Position numbers and translations under genes: made by a program. The notes below the pieces were generated by a model. The model did no database searches, had not been told where the DNA came from, and worked only from the letters and a program-made list of their open reading frames with translations. Shown piece by piece: positions 1 through 7,107 of a stretch of DNA of 9,561 bases. This DNA comes from an uncultured Mucilaginibacter sp. (GTDB lineage: Bacteria > Bacteroidota > Bacteroidia > Sphingobacteriales > Sphingobacteriaceae): the NCBI RefSeq assembly GCF_946481715.1, contig NZ_CAMLOV010000194.1, positions 1-9,561 on the forward strand, in the 5' to 3' direction. Position 1 is the first letter of the stretch. The number at the start of each line of letters is the position of its first letter.

Positions 1-1593
1 ATCAATACGCATGGTAGGCCGGTCTGTCAAATTGTAGGCTGGCCAATCCGGAACATCCTTCGCAGCAGGCTTACCTGTCTTTGCAAAGGTAGTCCAAAGT
101 TCGGCCATGTGATGCGATGCAACAAAGCGTTCAGGCTTGTTCCCGCTTAAAAAACCAGCCCGTGCACCCGGCACTTCGTTATTGAATTTGAATGTAATAT
201 CCATAGCGTGCGGCGTGCCCAATGGGTAATCGGTACCCGGGATCTTTGCTTCGGATTTATAACAAAAATTGTATAGGTACACAGGAGCGCCCCCCTGTTC
301 TGCTTTCCTTTCTGCGATGGCAATGGAGCCAAGCCCCATCATATTAATTGATCTTACAGCCATCCAGATATCAGTTGCCGATGCATTCGGCCGGGTTTGC
401 CTGTACGTCGCAATAATTTTTTGGGCATCGGCTCCGAACTCCGGTTGGAAATTTGCTTGCAATGCTTCAAATGTAAAATCCTTTTGGAGGGGAGCGGTAT
501 CACGCGAATACATTGCAAAAAACGCCCATTCATCTTCATTCCACCCCGTCATGAGCGGCTTGTCCTTTGAAATTTTCGGCGCAAACGGGTCAAACGGATC
601 ATGGGGCAGTGCAGCTCCGTCAACCACAGGCGCAAAATTATTTGGAACGAACCCTACGGAACCATTCTTTTTAACGTAGTCGGTATTAGCCATAAGGCCG
701 GGAATTTTATTTTGAACATCCATCAGATCTTTCACGGGGACATCGAGTATTTTTTTCCAGTCCTTTGCATCGATACCCAGTTCCTTGAATACCAGTTTTG
801 TCATTTCTATTGCCGCCTCTTTAGGCATCATCCTAAGGCCAGGCCCGCTTTCAATTGAAGCTTTATTGAAATATGGCGCTGCAGCGGGCATAGCATATAA
901 ACAACTCGTTTTTGCGCCTCCGCCCGATTCGCCCCAGATCATCACATTGTTTGGGTCGCCTCCAAAGGCCGCAATATTCTTTTTCACCCATTTTAAGCCG
1001 TCGACAATATCCAGAAGCCCATTATTACCTGAACCGGCATATTCCGGGCCTGCAATATCTTCAAGGTACAGAAAAGCCATTAGCCCTAACCGGTGGTTTG
1101 TTTCTACTACAACCACATCAAAAAAGCGGGCAAGGTTTGAGCCATCCTGATCAAGGGCGCCGCCAGAGCCGTTAGAAAAACCTCCTCCGTGATTGTAAAA
1201 CATTACGGGACGTTTTTTATTATCATTAGCTGGCGTCCAAACATTTAAAAACAAGCAGTCTTCAGCCGGCTTAGGTTCGTTTACGCCACGAAACTGAAAT
1301 TGAGGTTGGATAGAGGGAGCACCGAGTTGTAAGGCGTCACGCACTCCCGTCCAGGGTTTCAAGGGACCTGGCCTTTTAAATCTCCTGTCGCCCGAAAGGC
1401 TACCGGCGTAAGGAATGCCCTTGAATAAACAAACCCCATCCTTTCTGATGCCCCTTAGTTTACCCTCAGCGGCTTCGGCGATTACGAAATCGTCTTCAGC
1501 TGGGACTGAAGAACTCGCGAATTTGGGGAGGGTGATCGCAGCGGTAATAACTGACAACTGCCCTAAAAATTTTCTTCTGCTTGATATGTACAT
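1..1593 (-). CDS. Type-B carboxylesterase, Tat-exported (3' end outside window)
   Basis: Read on the minus strand from the ATG at 1593, the frame is open for 531 codons to the window edge, so the C-terminus is missing. It is an alpha/beta-hydrolase of the carboxylesterase type B (para-nitrobenzyl esterase/cholinesterase) family, expected to hydrolyse carboxylic esters. Visible motifs: N-terminal twin-arginine SRRKFLG (residues 5-11) plus a hydrophobic stretch, suggesting folded export by Tat; oxyanion-hole HGGG at 135-138; the family signature EDCLFLNVW; nucleophile elbow GESGG with Ser223; probable acid Glu355 in GWNEDE; probable His462 in TPHAMD. The spacing Ser to Glu to His (132, 107) resembles cholinesterases (about 127, 113). 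About 530 residues is close to a full family length, so little should be missing. It lies 76 bp downstream of the SnoaL-like gene, same strand, possibly co-transcribed. The natural substrate cannot be told from sequence. Confidence 0.93.
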   Translation of the reverse strand, partial: MYISSRRKFLGQLSVITAAITLPKFASSSVPAEDDFVIAEAAEGKLRGIRKDGVCLFKGIPYAGSLSGDRRFKRPGPLKPWTGVRDALQLGAPSIQPQFQFRGVNEPKPAEDCLFLNVWTPANDNKKRPVMFYNHGGGFSNGSGGALDQDGSNLARFFDVVVVETNHRLGLMAFLYLEDIAGPEYAGSGNNGLLDIVDGLKWVKKNIAAFGGDPNNVMIWGESGGGAKTSCLYAMPAAAPYFNKASIESGPGLRMMPKEAAIEMTKLVFKELGIDAKDWKKILDVPVKDLMDVQNKIPGLMANTDYVKKNGSVGFVPNNFAPVVDGAALPHDPFDPFAPKISKDKPLMTGWNEDEWAFFAMYSRDTAPLQKDFTFEALQANFQPEFGADAQKIIATYRQTRPNASATDIWMAVRSINMMGLGSIAIAERKAEQGGAPVYLYNFCYKSEAKIPGTDYPLGTPHAMDITFKFNNEVPGARAGFLSGNKPERFVASHHMAELWTTFAKTGKPAAKDVPDWPAYNLTDRPTMRID

Positions 1594-1669
1594 AACTCTG
1601 TGTTAGTGGCGCTTCAGGCAATGTTACCTGCGCTTCAATATTGGCCTGATATTAGGATGGAAATCAGTG

Positions 1670-2164
1670 TTAATTCTTTGTTTTTTGGGCTCCATCCCAG
1701 TGCTCTGCAAGTTTTCCGTTTTCGATGCGAAACATATCGAACCAGGTGGTTGTATACGTTTTTGTGCTGTCTGCCGGGTCGGGCAATTTCGAAGCAAAAC
1801 TTATCACTACCAAGTCACCTTCTGCAACAATAGCAACTACCGGCGCTTGTATGGTATCCACAATTGGTTTAGGTTTTGCGAATTTTGAAAATACTTCAAC
1901 AAACCCTTTTCTTCCTGTTGGAACATTTGGATTATGCTGCATGTAGGTTTCGGCGAGGTATTTCTCTGCGAATTCGAGATGGCCTCCTTCCAAAATTTCA
2001 CGCCAGCAATCGTACACCAGCTTTTTGTTGGCTGCAAGCTTAGGATCGCTGCTTTGCAATAATGTTTTTTGATTTGCGAGCGGTATGGATGGCAATTGTG
2101 CAAAAATGTTATTTGCAAACAGGGCAACGATAACAATAGAAAGTGTAATGAACTTTTTATGCAT
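1670..2164 (-). CDS. Exported SnoaL-like (NTF2-fold) protein
   Basis: A 164-residue protein starting at the ATG at 2164. The frame can be extended to a TTG at 2197, but the ATG places a clean Sec signal peptide (MHKKFITLS... to IFAQ, about 23 residues) at the N-terminus, so it is preferred. The mature part resembles the group annotated as SnoaL-like aldol-condensation-catalysing enzymes (NTF2-like cone fold): a helical start (KLVYDCWREILEGG), then YMQHNPNVPTG (from residue 74), then beta strands ending in the family-typical EHWD (154-157). The two His and the Asp line the pocket in relatives. Many members of this superfamily have no proven enzymatic activity, so the reaction is unknown. It follows the YceI gene by about 70 bp and precedes the esterase gene, all on one strand. 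An exported NTF2-fold protein beside an exported esterase may process small molecules in the periplasm; this is inference. Confidence 0.88.
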   Translation of the reverse strand: MHKKFITLSIVIVALFANNIFAQLPSIPLANQKTLLQSSDPKLAANKKLVYDCWREILEGGHLEFAEKYLAETYMQHNPNVPTGRKGFVEVFSKFAKPKPIVDTIQAPVVAIVAEGDLVVISFASKLPDPADSTKTYTTTWFDMFRIENGKLAEHWDGAQKTKN

Positions 2165-2235
2165 TTGTAATTTATTTTTGGCTGTAAAGAACTTCAATTG
2201 ATTATACGAGAGCGCACAACTTTAAATGTCGGGAA

Positions 2236-2814
2236 TTAATGGGCTTTTGCAAACTCACCGTCAGCTGCGATCTCTACCTCATCGCCTACAAGTACCGTAG
2301 GCGTGTTTGCCCCAATATTAAAGTCCGACCGCTTTATTGTACCCCTTAATTTAAAACCGGCATCGTTTTGCTTGCTATTTGGGTTCTCTTTTGTGCCCCG
2401 GTACCAAAGATCCATCGTTACAGGCTTTGTAACGCCATGCATAGTAAGGTTGCCGGTGAGCTTATACTTGTTCGCTCCGTCAGCCTTTAATGATGAGCTT
2501 TTGAAAGTGATAGCAGGGTATTTCGCAGCATCAAAAAAGTTAGCGCTTTTAAGGTCATTGTCACGCATTTCAACTTCGGTGTTGATGGAGGACACATCTG
2601 CAGAAAGTTCAAAAACGGCATCACTAAAATCGGGCTTGCCTGCAGTTATGGTAACATTAAAATTTTTGAACAAACCATCTACGTCCGAAAGCAAATGATG
2701 GGTAACGGTAAACTTAAGTTTGGAATGCATTTTATCATTTTTCCAGGTAACCGTTTGGGCAAATAACGAGGTTTGTAGCAGCAGGATACCCCCAAATAAT
2801 AATAATTTCTTCAT
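2236..2814 (-). CDS. YceI-family periplasmic lipid-binding protein
   Basis: A 192-residue protein with a Sec signal peptide (residues 1-20, ending SLFAQ), then one YceI domain filling the rest, the normal length for the family. Recognisable family segments are TWKNDKMHSKLKFTVTHH near the mature N-terminus, MRDNDLKSANFFDAAKYP (83-100), the GNLTMHGVTKPVTMDL strand pair (121-136) and the KLRGTIKRSDFNIG segment (155-168). Structurally studied relatives form a lipocalin-like barrel that holds a polyisoprenoid or quinone chain; E. coli YceI is periplasmic and base-induced. The exact ligand here is unknown. Upstream, between this gene and the Crp/Fnr regulator gene, is a 169-bp gap holding two FNR-like boxes, which suggests direct regulation by a Crp/Fnr protein. 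The SnoaL-like gene follows and may share the transcript. Family assignment is firm; the physiological role is inference. Confidence 0.95.
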   Translation of the reverse strand: MKKLLLFGGILLLQTSLFAQTVTWKNDKMHSKLKFTVTHHLLSDVDGLFKNFNVTITAGKPDFSDAVFELSADVSSINTEVEMRDNDLKSANFFDAAKYPAITFKSSSLKADGANKYKLTGNLTMHGVTKPVTMDLWYRGTKENPNSKQNDAGFKLRGTIKRSDFNIGANTPTVLVGDEVEIAADGEFAKAH

Positions 2815-2905
2815 GTTTAATAATTGGTTTGATTTTAGTTGAATAAAAACTTCAGGGCTGCCAATTGCATTGGAATGCTTAATTTGACGATAAGAAGCTT
2901 AGGGG

Positions 2906-2913
2906 TAAAAATA
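2906..2913 (-). promoter_or_regulatory. Possible -7 element for the YceI gene
   Basis: On the minus strand this reads TATTTTTA, one mismatch from the Bacteroidota -7 consensus TAnnTTTG. It predicts a start of transcription near 2902 and an untranslated leader of about 88 nt. No -33 TTG is present at normal spacing; the FNR-like box at 2935-2950 occupies that region, centred about -40.5. That is within one base of the class II activator position known for FNR/CRP (-41.5). Weak alone; its value lies in the geometry. Confidence 0.3.
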
Positions 2914-2933
2914 GAAGGGATTTGGTTCCGATA

Positions 2934-2951
2934 TCTTGATGCGAATCAAGA
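2934..2951. promoter_or_regulatory. Perfect FNR-type box (TTGAT-N4-ATCAA)
   Basis: The plus strand reads TCTTGAT GCGA ATCAAGA, an inverted repeat with 7-bp arms containing an exact match to the FNR consensus TTGAT-N4-ATCAA. It lies in the gap between the Crp/Fnr regulator stop codon (2984) and the YceI start (2814). The neighbouring regulator has the recognition-helix pattern E-T-L-S-R, which in E. coli FNR (Glu209, Ser212, Arg213) contacts TTGAT. Binding by that regulator is inference. The same bases could form only a weak RNA hairpin, and no T-tract follows on the minus strand, so a terminator is less likely. Confidence 0.65.
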
Positions 2952-2958
2952 AATTATA

Positions 2959-2972
2959 TTGATTTTGGTCAA
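2959..2972. promoter_or_regulatory. Second FNR-like box, one mismatch
   Basis: The plus strand reads TTGAT TTTG GTCAA, matching TTGAT-N4-ATCAA at nine of ten specified positions. Its centre is 23 bp from the centre of the perfect box, about two helical turns, so two dimers could sit on nearly the same DNA face. With the promoter proposed for the YceI gene it would be centred near -63.5, close to the class I position (-61.5). It begins 12 bp beyond the regulator stop codon on the minus strand. Confidence 0.45.
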
Positions 2973-2983
2973 TGAGCCGATAA

Positions 2984-3574
2984 TCATGCCTCAGCCTTTT
3001 TTACAAAAAGCCTTTTTCTTACACGGCTCAGCGTTTCGGGGGTTAATCCGAGATAAGAAGCAATCATATGTTGTGGTACACGTTGGGTAATATCCGGATA
3101 TATGCTTAACAGCTTGGTGTACCTTTCATCGATTGAAAGCGTGAACATGTCTATCAACCTTTTTTGCAGAGAAATATATGCACCCCGATACTGGGTGTAG
3201 TTAAATTTGAAAAATTCGGGTACAGCTGTCTCCAGGTATACGTGCGCAGTTTTGCTTATCAATATCAATTCAGAATCTTCTACTGCATCAATATTCAGAT
3301 CGGATTTGTCTTCATTTATAAAACTGGATATATCAGATATAAACCAACCCTCCGGTGCAAATTGTATAATGTGTTCGTTATTTTTTTCATCTACCAAATA
3401 CGAACGCAGCATGCCCTTACTCACAAATGCCACCGATCTGCAAGTTTCTCCCTCCTGCAAAAAGTACTGATGCTTTCTTAATTTCTTTACAGTAACATGC
3501 TGGCCGAAAATTGCTTTTTCAGCTTCTGTTAGTGTTACCCATTTTGACAGCTTATCGAAGAGGTTATTTAGCAT
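2984..3574 (-). CDS. Crp/Fnr-family transcriptional regulator
   Basis: A 196-residue protein with the two-domain Crp/Fnr layout: an N-terminal cupin-like sensor domain (about 20-110, including LQEGETCRSVAFVSKGMLRSY), a long dimerisation helix (about 118-150) and a C-terminal winged helix-turn-helix (about 166-190, with VPQHMIASYLGLTPETLSR). The recognition helix has Glu180, Ser183 and Arg184 in the E-x-x-S-R arrangement that FNR uses to read TTGAT. The sensor domain lacks the R-S/T-A phosphate-binding cassette of cAMP-binding CRP, and has only one cysteine (Cys45), so neither cAMP nor an FNR-type 4Fe-4S cluster is supported; the signal is unknown. Short Crp-like regulators of this build are common in Bacteroidota. 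The gene starts 40 bp after the end of the exported-protein gene and may have its own promoter. Two FNR-like boxes lie just beyond its 3' end, upstream of the YceI gene. Confidence 0.93.
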   Translation of the reverse strand: MLNNLFDKLSKWVTLTEAEKAIFGQHVTVKKLRKHQYFLQEGETCRSVAFVSKGMLRSYLVDEKNNEHIIQFAPEGWFISDISSFINEDKSDLNIDAVEDSELILISKTAHVYLETAVPEFFKFNYTQYRGAYISLQKRLIDMFTLSIDERYTKLLSIYPDITQRVPQHMIASYLGLTPETLSRVRKRLFVKKAEA

Positions 3575-3609
3575 AGTTTATCCTGGTTGCTAATTTAACC
3601 TTTTACATG

Positions 3610-3617
3610 CAAACCTA
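3610..3617 (-). promoter_or_regulatory. Possible -7 element for the Crp/Fnr regulator gene
   Basis: On the minus strand this reads TAGGTTTG, an exact match to the Bacteroidota -7 consensus TAnnTTTG. It overlaps the stop codon of the preceding gene and predicts transcription starting near 3606, about 32 nt before the regulator ATG. No convincing -33 TTG is present at the usual spacing, so the call is tentative. It would let the regulator be expressed apart from the upstream operon. Confidence 0.35.
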
Positions 3618-4931
3618 GTGTATAATCTTACTAAACGGAACGGCGGCTGTTAGAGCTATATAAACATTATCTTTAAAGGCCCTGTCGGGAAACACGGCGT
3701 GGTTTATATCGAAGTAATGCAGGTTAAACTCAAAATTTGCAGCCGGGGCGCCCTTTTTATCTATCAGCACAATGGGTATACCGATGGTGCCATTCAGCGC
3801 TTTGTAAACACCGATATTTTGTTCGATAGCCGCGCTGATGCCGATATGCGATTGGTTGGGGTAATACACAACATTAAACTTGGCAGCCGGGGTAATAAAA
3901 TGCCGGTATTTACCTATAAAAGTTCGGTCTGCTCCTTTGGCTTTTGCCGTGGCTGCATCCGCTCCGTTTAAACTGCGGTACTCATCAATAGTTAAGTTTT
4001 GCAACAACCTGCTCGCTGCCGAATTATTGGATGCTATACTTGCTTCAACATTCAAAAAAAACCTTCCCGACTTTCGGGTTTCTAAAAACCGGGTATGGTT
4101 GATGGCCACACGGATTGGATAAGCCCCCATGGTTGCGAGTTGGCTATTGAGGGATTGGCCAACCAGGGAATGATCTGCTATAACAGGCGCGTAGATGCTG
4201 ACGTTTGTCCAATACGTTGTAATACGTTTGTAGGGGGCGCCATCTATCAGTTCGGCATATTGCGCAGCCGCAAACTTAGTTGCAAACTCATCCCGCAGGG
4301 CTGCATCAAAATCGCGGCGCATGGTTGCTATTACCCGGTTAAAGGCCGTATCCGGCATACCGTGCAAATTGCTTGGTAACGAGCCCTCGAATTTGTCCTG
4401 CCGCTCCCTGATCTCGCCGCGAAGCCGGTTAAGCATCGCTATCCGCCTTACGTCTAACATTTTTTTTTCGGCACAATTGTTAACCACAGTTCGCGGTTGG
4501 GCTATCCATGTTTTTTGGACAGTAACCCCAAGTTGGTTGCGCCCGTAATTGCCGTTTACCGTATTTGCGATGCCCGGGCTTACTTTTGCCTTTACCCCTA
4601 CCATATAAAAACCACGCACCGGGTTGTCTATCCCCGTTTGCTGAAACAGGTTATGGTTGAGCGAAAAAACACCATCGGCCGTATTAAAAGTTACATAGTT
4701 TTTATAGAAAGACAAGTTATTGTAACTGCTGAGGTAACTCCCCACCCTATCCGACAGGAATAAGTTCATAGCGCCGCCGGTTGCAACCCTGCCACCGCAA
4801 GCCTCGCGTGTTAGCGAATCGGATATGCGTTGCAGTTCGGTAATTAACGCAACAGGCGATTGCGCAAACGCCGCCTGGCTACCAAAGAGCAACAGCCAGC
4901 CAATGGCAACGGTATATAGCCTGCTAAACAT
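3615..4931 (-). CDS. Exported beta-rich protein of unknown function (possible outer-membrane barrel)
   Basis: I do not recognise this 438-residue protein. It begins with a clear Sec signal peptide (residues 1-24, ending AAFAQ). The mature protein has alternating polar/hydrophobic beta-type stretches at about 106-118, 133-143, 236-250, 272-280, 289-299, 351-371, 381-391, 399-408 and 421-433, interrupted by a charged helical section (about 155-225). Two cysteines (Cys45, Cys153) could form a disulphide. The strand pattern, including strands near the C-terminus, would suit an outer-membrane barrel or a beta-sandwich surface protein, but no barrel family is identified and the last residue is His rather than the usual Phe/Tyr. 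Its ATG overlaps the end of the FAD-oxidase gene by 8 nt (ATGTTTAG), so translation is probably coupled. Expression as the third gene of that operon implies a shared task. Confidence 0.85.
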   Translation of the reverse strand: MFSRLYTVAIGWLLLFGSQAAFAQSPVALITELQRISDSLTREACGGRVATGGAMNLFLSDRVGSYLSSYNNLSFYKNYVTFNTADGVFSLNHNLFQQTGIDNPVRGFYMVGVKAKVSPGIANTVNGNYGRNQLGVTVQKTWIAQPRTVVNNCAEKKMLDVRRIAMLNRLRGEIRERQDKFEGSLPSNLHGMPDTAFNRVIATMRRDFDAALRDEFATKFAAAQYAELIDGAPYKRITTYWTNVSIYAPVIADHSLVGQSLNSQLATMGAYPIRVAINHTRFLETRKSGRFFLNVEASIASNNSAASRLLQNLTIDEYRSLNGADAATAKAKGADRTFIGKYRHFITPAAKFNVVYYPNQSHIGISAAIEQNIGVYKALNGTIGIPIVLIDKKGAPAANFEFNLHYFDINHAVFPDRAFKDNVYIALTAAVPFSKIIH

Positions 4932-6543
4932 TGCCTGTAATTATCTGTCCTCTTAATGCCGCCAGGTCCGGAGACAGGCTTCCACGATAGTCGGAAAGCT
5001 TAACGGTGTCTAAAAAGTCGTTAGAAAACAAGTCGGCCATGGGTTTGGTCAATAAAACACTGCGCATATCTTTCCATTCATCATCGGCATCGCCATATAT
5101 GGTATCCACCAGCCCTGGGAACGACCACGGTGCATTCTTGCCCCAATGCAGTGTAAAGTCTATCCCGTTGCTTTTAAACGCCTTAATAACCTCTGTAAGG
5201 AAAGCATCGAGGGAGATCATGTGCAGGTTTTCCTCCCAAAGGGTGCCATCCACTTCCAGCACGCAGGTAACCGGGAAGCGGGTAAATCCAAGCGTTGCCT
5301 CAGTAGCTTTTACAAACCTTGCGGATAATATGCCGGGTATGGGGCCGATGGTATTCATGAGGTTGATATACAGGCCGAGTGCTTTGGGCAGGTCTGCAGC
5401 CGCTATCCCGAAACCACAGCCAAAGGCCTTGCTGGATTGCGAAGTATCCCAAAAAATATCGCCAAGCGTGCCTTCCATGGGCTCGTCTACCGTGGGGAAT
5501 ATCTCTCCTTTTAAGGCATTAATGATAAGCGGGATGAGGTGGTTAAACCTGGCCGAGAGCACGGAGATCCAGGTAGGGAGGTCTTTAAAGATAGCCTTTT
5601 GAATGAGCGGTACGGGGTTTGGGTAATTATCGCGGTAGGGCTTTTTATAAATTATTTCGGTTACAAAGTCTTCATTTTGGTTATACGGGTTAATGTATAA
5701 TTTATAATGGTAAGGGCGTATCGGTATGCCGTTGGCATCTATTTCTTCGGCTATTTTGAAATTGGCGTTTTCAAAATCCATACTTTCTGCAATTTGCAAA
5801 GCATCGGCTTTGGATATCTTCTTTACATACCGCTTTAACAGGTAAATATCCTCCACTTCCATCACCACGCCATGGATAACGCCAAAAGCACCCAGGCTTA
5901 CCAGCGCGGCATTAAATAATTGGTCGTTACGTATCGCTTTGGCATTAATGCTTTTTGCAAAATCATCGCTTAATGCGGGTTGTGTTTCCCTTTCTACATA
6001 AACAATATCATTTGGCCCGGGGCCGGTGATCAACTGAATGCCGAGCACGCTGTCCTGTATCGACCCAACATCTATCGCTGAGCCATGTACACCGGTGGAT
6101 ATGGCACCCGCTATAGTTTGCCCGTTGCTTGCACCACAGGCTTTTAACGATTTCTTCCTGGTTTTAAGGAATTGCGTTATCTCTTTAACACGTATGCCAC
6201 ATTGAAAGAGGAAAACATTCTCTGCCTTGAATTGAGCGTCGGCATGCAATTGGCCGGGTGCAATATCAAATTTAATATCGAGGCTGCCGTTAAACAGCAT
6301 CCTGTCTTTCTGATGAGCGATATTGGATAGCGACCACCCGTTTCCAAACGCACGGAACCGCTCGTTACTATCAAGGCTTTCCTGAATCAGTTCCTGGATC
6401 TTATGGGCGCTATCATTAAACCGATCGACCATGGAAATGATCGACCTGTCGGTATCAATATTTAACAACAGTTTGGTGGGGAATGGCCCGTTAAAATGGT
6501 AATTATTCCATTGGGTTACGTGCCGTGTTACTACAGTTGCCAT
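4924..6543 (-). CDS. FAD-linked oxidase, VAO/PCMH fold, aldonolactone-oxidase-like
   Basis: A 539-residue flavoprotein of the FAD-binding PCMH-type (vanillyl-alcohol/aldonolactone oxidase) superfamily. FAD-binding segments are FRAFGNGWSLSN (63-74) and GASNGQTIAGAISTGVHGSA (137-156). A HWGK motif at 466-469 resembles the conserved C-terminal HWxK of gulono-, galactono- and arabinonolactone oxidases and alditol oxidase. Many relatives attach FAD covalently to a His in a GHS sequence; here that position is Trp70 (NGWS), so FAD is probably held non-covalently. The likely reaction is oxidation of a sugar, aldonolactone or polyol with transfer of electrons to O2 or another acceptor; the substrate is unknown. 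There is no signal peptide, so it should be cytoplasmic, although both neighbours are exported. It starts 6 nt after the lipoprotein stop and overlaps the next gene by 8 nt. Confidence 0.9.
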   Translation of the reverse strand: MATVVTRHVTQWNNYHFNGPFPTKLLLNIDTDRSIISMVDRFNDSAHKIQELIQESLDSNERFRAFGNGWSLSNIAHQKDRMLFNGSLDIKFDIAPGQLHADAQFKAENVFLFQCGIRVKEITQFLKTRKKSLKACGASNGQTIAGAISTGVHGSAIDVGSIQDSVLGIQLITGPGPNDIVYVERETQPALSDDFAKSINAKAIRNDQLFNAALVSLGAFGVIHGVVMEVEDIYLLKRYVKKISKADALQIAESMDFENANFKIAEEIDANGIPIRPYHYKLYINPYNQNEDFVTEIIYKKPYRDNYPNPVPLIQKAIFKDLPTWISVLSARFNHLIPLIINALKGEIFPTVDEPMEGTLGDIFWDTSQSSKAFGCGFGIAAADLPKALGLYINLMNTIGPIPGILSARFVKATEATLGFTRFPVTCVLEVDGTLWEENLHMISLDAFLTEVIKAFKSNGIDFTLHWGKNAPWSFPGLVDTIYGDADDEWKDMRSVLLTKPMADLFSNDFLDTVKLSDYRGSLSPDLAALRGQIITGNV

Positions 6544-6549
6544 ATCTGA

Positions 6550-6900
6550 TCAGTTTGAGTTTTTTGAGCAAACGTATTTAACTTTTATCCCCCTTTTTTT
6601 CCCGAAAGTAAAGGTGTTGCGCAGCATATCGCCGAACGTGATCTTATACTCCATGGAATAAAAACTGCCCGAGGGGCATGACGGTACGGCGAAGACCTTG
6701 TTTTGCGCAAGCGATAAAGAAACAACCGTATCAATAACGGTAAGCTTCTTGCCGTTGTAAAACCCAAGCGTATCGGTTAAGGGGTCTTGTTCCGGGCTGC
6801 CATCCCGGTTAAATACAATTACCGAATAAGAACACGATTGCAGCGCAGCCACCAGCGCAAGCAGGCAGGCAATTTTTTTGAAGTTGAGGTAAGGATGCAT
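6550..6900 (-). CDS. Small lipoprotein, possibly Bor-like
   Basis: A 116-residue protein with a lipoprotein signal peptide: basic start (NFKK), hydrophobic core (IACLLALVAAL) and lipobox LQSC with the acylated Cys at residue 23. The mature part is about 94 residues. Its C-terminal half (CPSGSFYSMEYKITFGDML, then NTFTFGKKRGIKVKYVCSK) recalls from memory the end of phage-lambda Bor-type lipoproteins (QTFVNGLLG...LGIYTP...VYCS): a Cys, an xTF, a small hydrophobic run and a V-Y-C end. This is a distant resemblance only. Cys75 and Cys111 of the precursor might pair. It is the first gene of a tight operon, 6 nt ahead of the FAD-oxidase gene. It probably sits in the outer or inner membrane leaflet; its role is unknown. 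Confidence 0.82.
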   Translation of the reverse strand: MHPYLNFKKIACLLALVAALQSCSYSVIVFNRDGSPEQDPLTDTLGFYNGKKLTVIDTVVSLSLAQNKVFAVPSCPSGSFYSMEYKITFGDMLRNTFTFGKKRGIKVKYVCSKNSN

Positions 6901-7107
6901 ATAGGTGATAGTTTAAGTAGATTCTAATTCAGGGGCCTGCCACAAATAAAACACTGTACCACAACCCGTTAAATTAATTATAAATTAAAGCTACCATTAA
7001 GGCGCGACAATAAAAAGGGGTGTTTTCACGGTATTTGCACATTGGTGATACCCTCTGCGAAAAAATAGCAACTACGATATGACAATTAAATAAACGTGCA
7101 TAAATAC
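6901..7107. other. Leader/promoter region of the lipoprotein-oxidase operon
   Basis: This 207-bp non-coding stretch must hold the promoter of the three-gene minus-strand operon. It contains a very AT-rich segment (about 6970-6992) but no exact TAnnTTTG on the minus strand. The nearest candidate is TATTTG around 6942-6947, one base short in the spacer. A small inverted repeat GGTAT/ATACC at about 7030-7052 has a 13-nt loop and is not convincing. No small gene or RNA gene was recognised. Confidence 0.4.

Noticed and set aside
269..1175. Several overlapping plus-strand open frames opposite the esterase gene
   Set aside because: They are antisense shadows of a continuous 531-codon minus-strand frame with full catalytic motifs; none has recognisable features.
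1609..1637. Direct repeat GCGCTTCA (1609-1616 and 1630-1637) upstream of the esterase gene
   Set aside because: Only 8 bp, two copies; could arise by chance, with no matching regulator or promoter geometry.
2165..2197. Upstream TTG start extending the SnoaL-like protein by 11 residues
   Set aside because: The ATG at 2164 gives a standard signal peptide directly at the N-terminus; the extension would place a charged tail ahead of it.
2935..2950. Reading the FNR-like inverted repeat as a terminator of the Crp/Fnr gene
   Set aside because: The stem is only 6-7 bp of mostly A-T pairs and no T-tract follows on the minus strand; the exact FNR consensus is a better explanation.
2987..3018. Repeated AGCCTTTTT blocks resembling a terminator
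   Set aside because: They are direct repeats inside the coding 3' end of the Crp/Fnr gene (codons for RLFVKKAEA), not an inverted repeat.
2839..3090. Plus-strand open frame of 83 codons across the regulator-YceI gap
   Set aside because: No family resemblance. It overlaps the regulator 3' end antisense and covers the FNR-like boxes; composition looks random.
5006..5602. 198-codon plus-strand open frame opposite the FAD-oxidase gene
   Set aside because: Fully antisense to a well-supported flavoenzyme; low-complexity Ser-rich translation with no domain.
7030..7052. Small inverted repeat GGTAT...ATACC in the operon leader
   Set aside because: Five-bp stem with a 13-nt loop; not distinguishable from background in AT-rich DNA.
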